DNA from: Xanthomonas arboricola
GTDB lineage: Bacteria; Pseudomonadota; Gammaproteobacteria; Xanthomonadales; Xanthomonadaceae
Direction of reading: 5' to 3'
Assembly (NCBI RefSeq): GCF_003353015.1
Contig: NZ_QREM01000009.1
Span: 1,016,048 to 1,061,838 of the forward strand
DNA: 45,791 nucleotides
Made by a program: the position numbers and the translations under genes. Positions within the stretch are counted from its first letter, which is position 1; each line of letters opens with the position of its first letter. This document shows positions 45,791 to 45,791 of the stretch, piece by piece. The notes under the pieces were generated by a model that was given only the letters and a program-made list of their open reading frames with translations, was not told where the DNA came from and made no database searches.

Positions 45791-45791
45791 C

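Larger units (their letters stand above)
45266..45791. other. Repeat-filled right end without genes
   Basis: No gene is seen. The stretch carries a miniature palindromic element and two inverted copies of a larger palindromic repeat, described separately. Confidence 0.6.

Overview
The window is GC-rich, densely coded chromosomal DNA from a gammaproteobacterium, almost certainly Xanthomonas (or a very close Xanthomonadaceae relative). The basis is the gene content and order (pqqABCDE beside relA, glk-hrpA, dps-recQ, yebC-ruvCA-kup-ruvB-ybgC-tolQRAB-pal-cpoB-queE), the heptad GGGATTG/GGGATTC intergenic repeats, and the palindromic GCGGCATGGATGCCGC-type repeats at the right end. I see no CRISPR array, rRNA, intact insertion sequence or prophage.

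Layout, left to right. 0.2-6.2 kb: a two-domain glycosyltransferase, a membrane-anchored TPR-like protein and the ppGpp synthetase RelA. 6.5-9.7 kb: a tightly coupled PQQ cofactor operon (pqqA-B-C-D-E) with a 26-residue PqqA precursor peptide. 9.8-13.4 kb: a secreted protein, a PhoPQ-activated-pathogenicity-related (PqaA-like) protein, a hexanucleotide repeat and glucokinase. 13.5-20.3 kb: RNA helicase HrpA (minus strand), Dps and RecQ. 20.4-24.5 kb: a secreted protein, a lone receiver domain, a tiny membrane protein, a divergent pseudouridine synthase, a small conserved-looking protein, a remnant of a chemotaxis receptor, queC and tRNA-Lys(TTT) with a good terminator. 24.7-26.7 kb: a two-gene operon of unknown function read leftward from an unusually structured leader, and a PdxI/YdbC-type aldo/keto reductase. 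26.9-42.2 kb: a long leftward array with envelope-integrity (Tol-Pal), DNA-repair (Ruv), potassium uptake, queuosine and translation genes. 42.4-45.3 kb: a three-repeat DUF3011 secreted protein, a zinc-ribbon FmdB-type protein and an MFS transporter. The right end holds repeats.

Functional links: queC and queE serve the same 7-deazaguanine pathway from opposite strands; tolQRAB-pal-cpoB plus ybgC form the Tol-Pal module; ruvC, ruvA and ruvB form the Holliday junction machinery, interrupted by kup; PQQ biosynthesis and glucokinase both touch glucose use, although no PQQ-dependent dehydrogenase is in the window.

The most unusual item is the leader at about 25.26-25.54 kb on the minus strand. 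It combines a good promoter, a 5' hairpin, overlapping antiterminator- and terminator-like hairpins ending in five T, a GCAA tetraloop hairpin, a duplicated loop motif (TTGGCGT) with a complementary ACGCCAA between the copies, an upstream 9-nt perfect anti-Shine-Dalgarno and a 7-bp hairpin occluding the Shine-Dalgarno of the first gene. It reads like a riboregulator or attenuator controlling two unknown small proteins. All of this is from reading the sequence by eye; no folding or database search was run.
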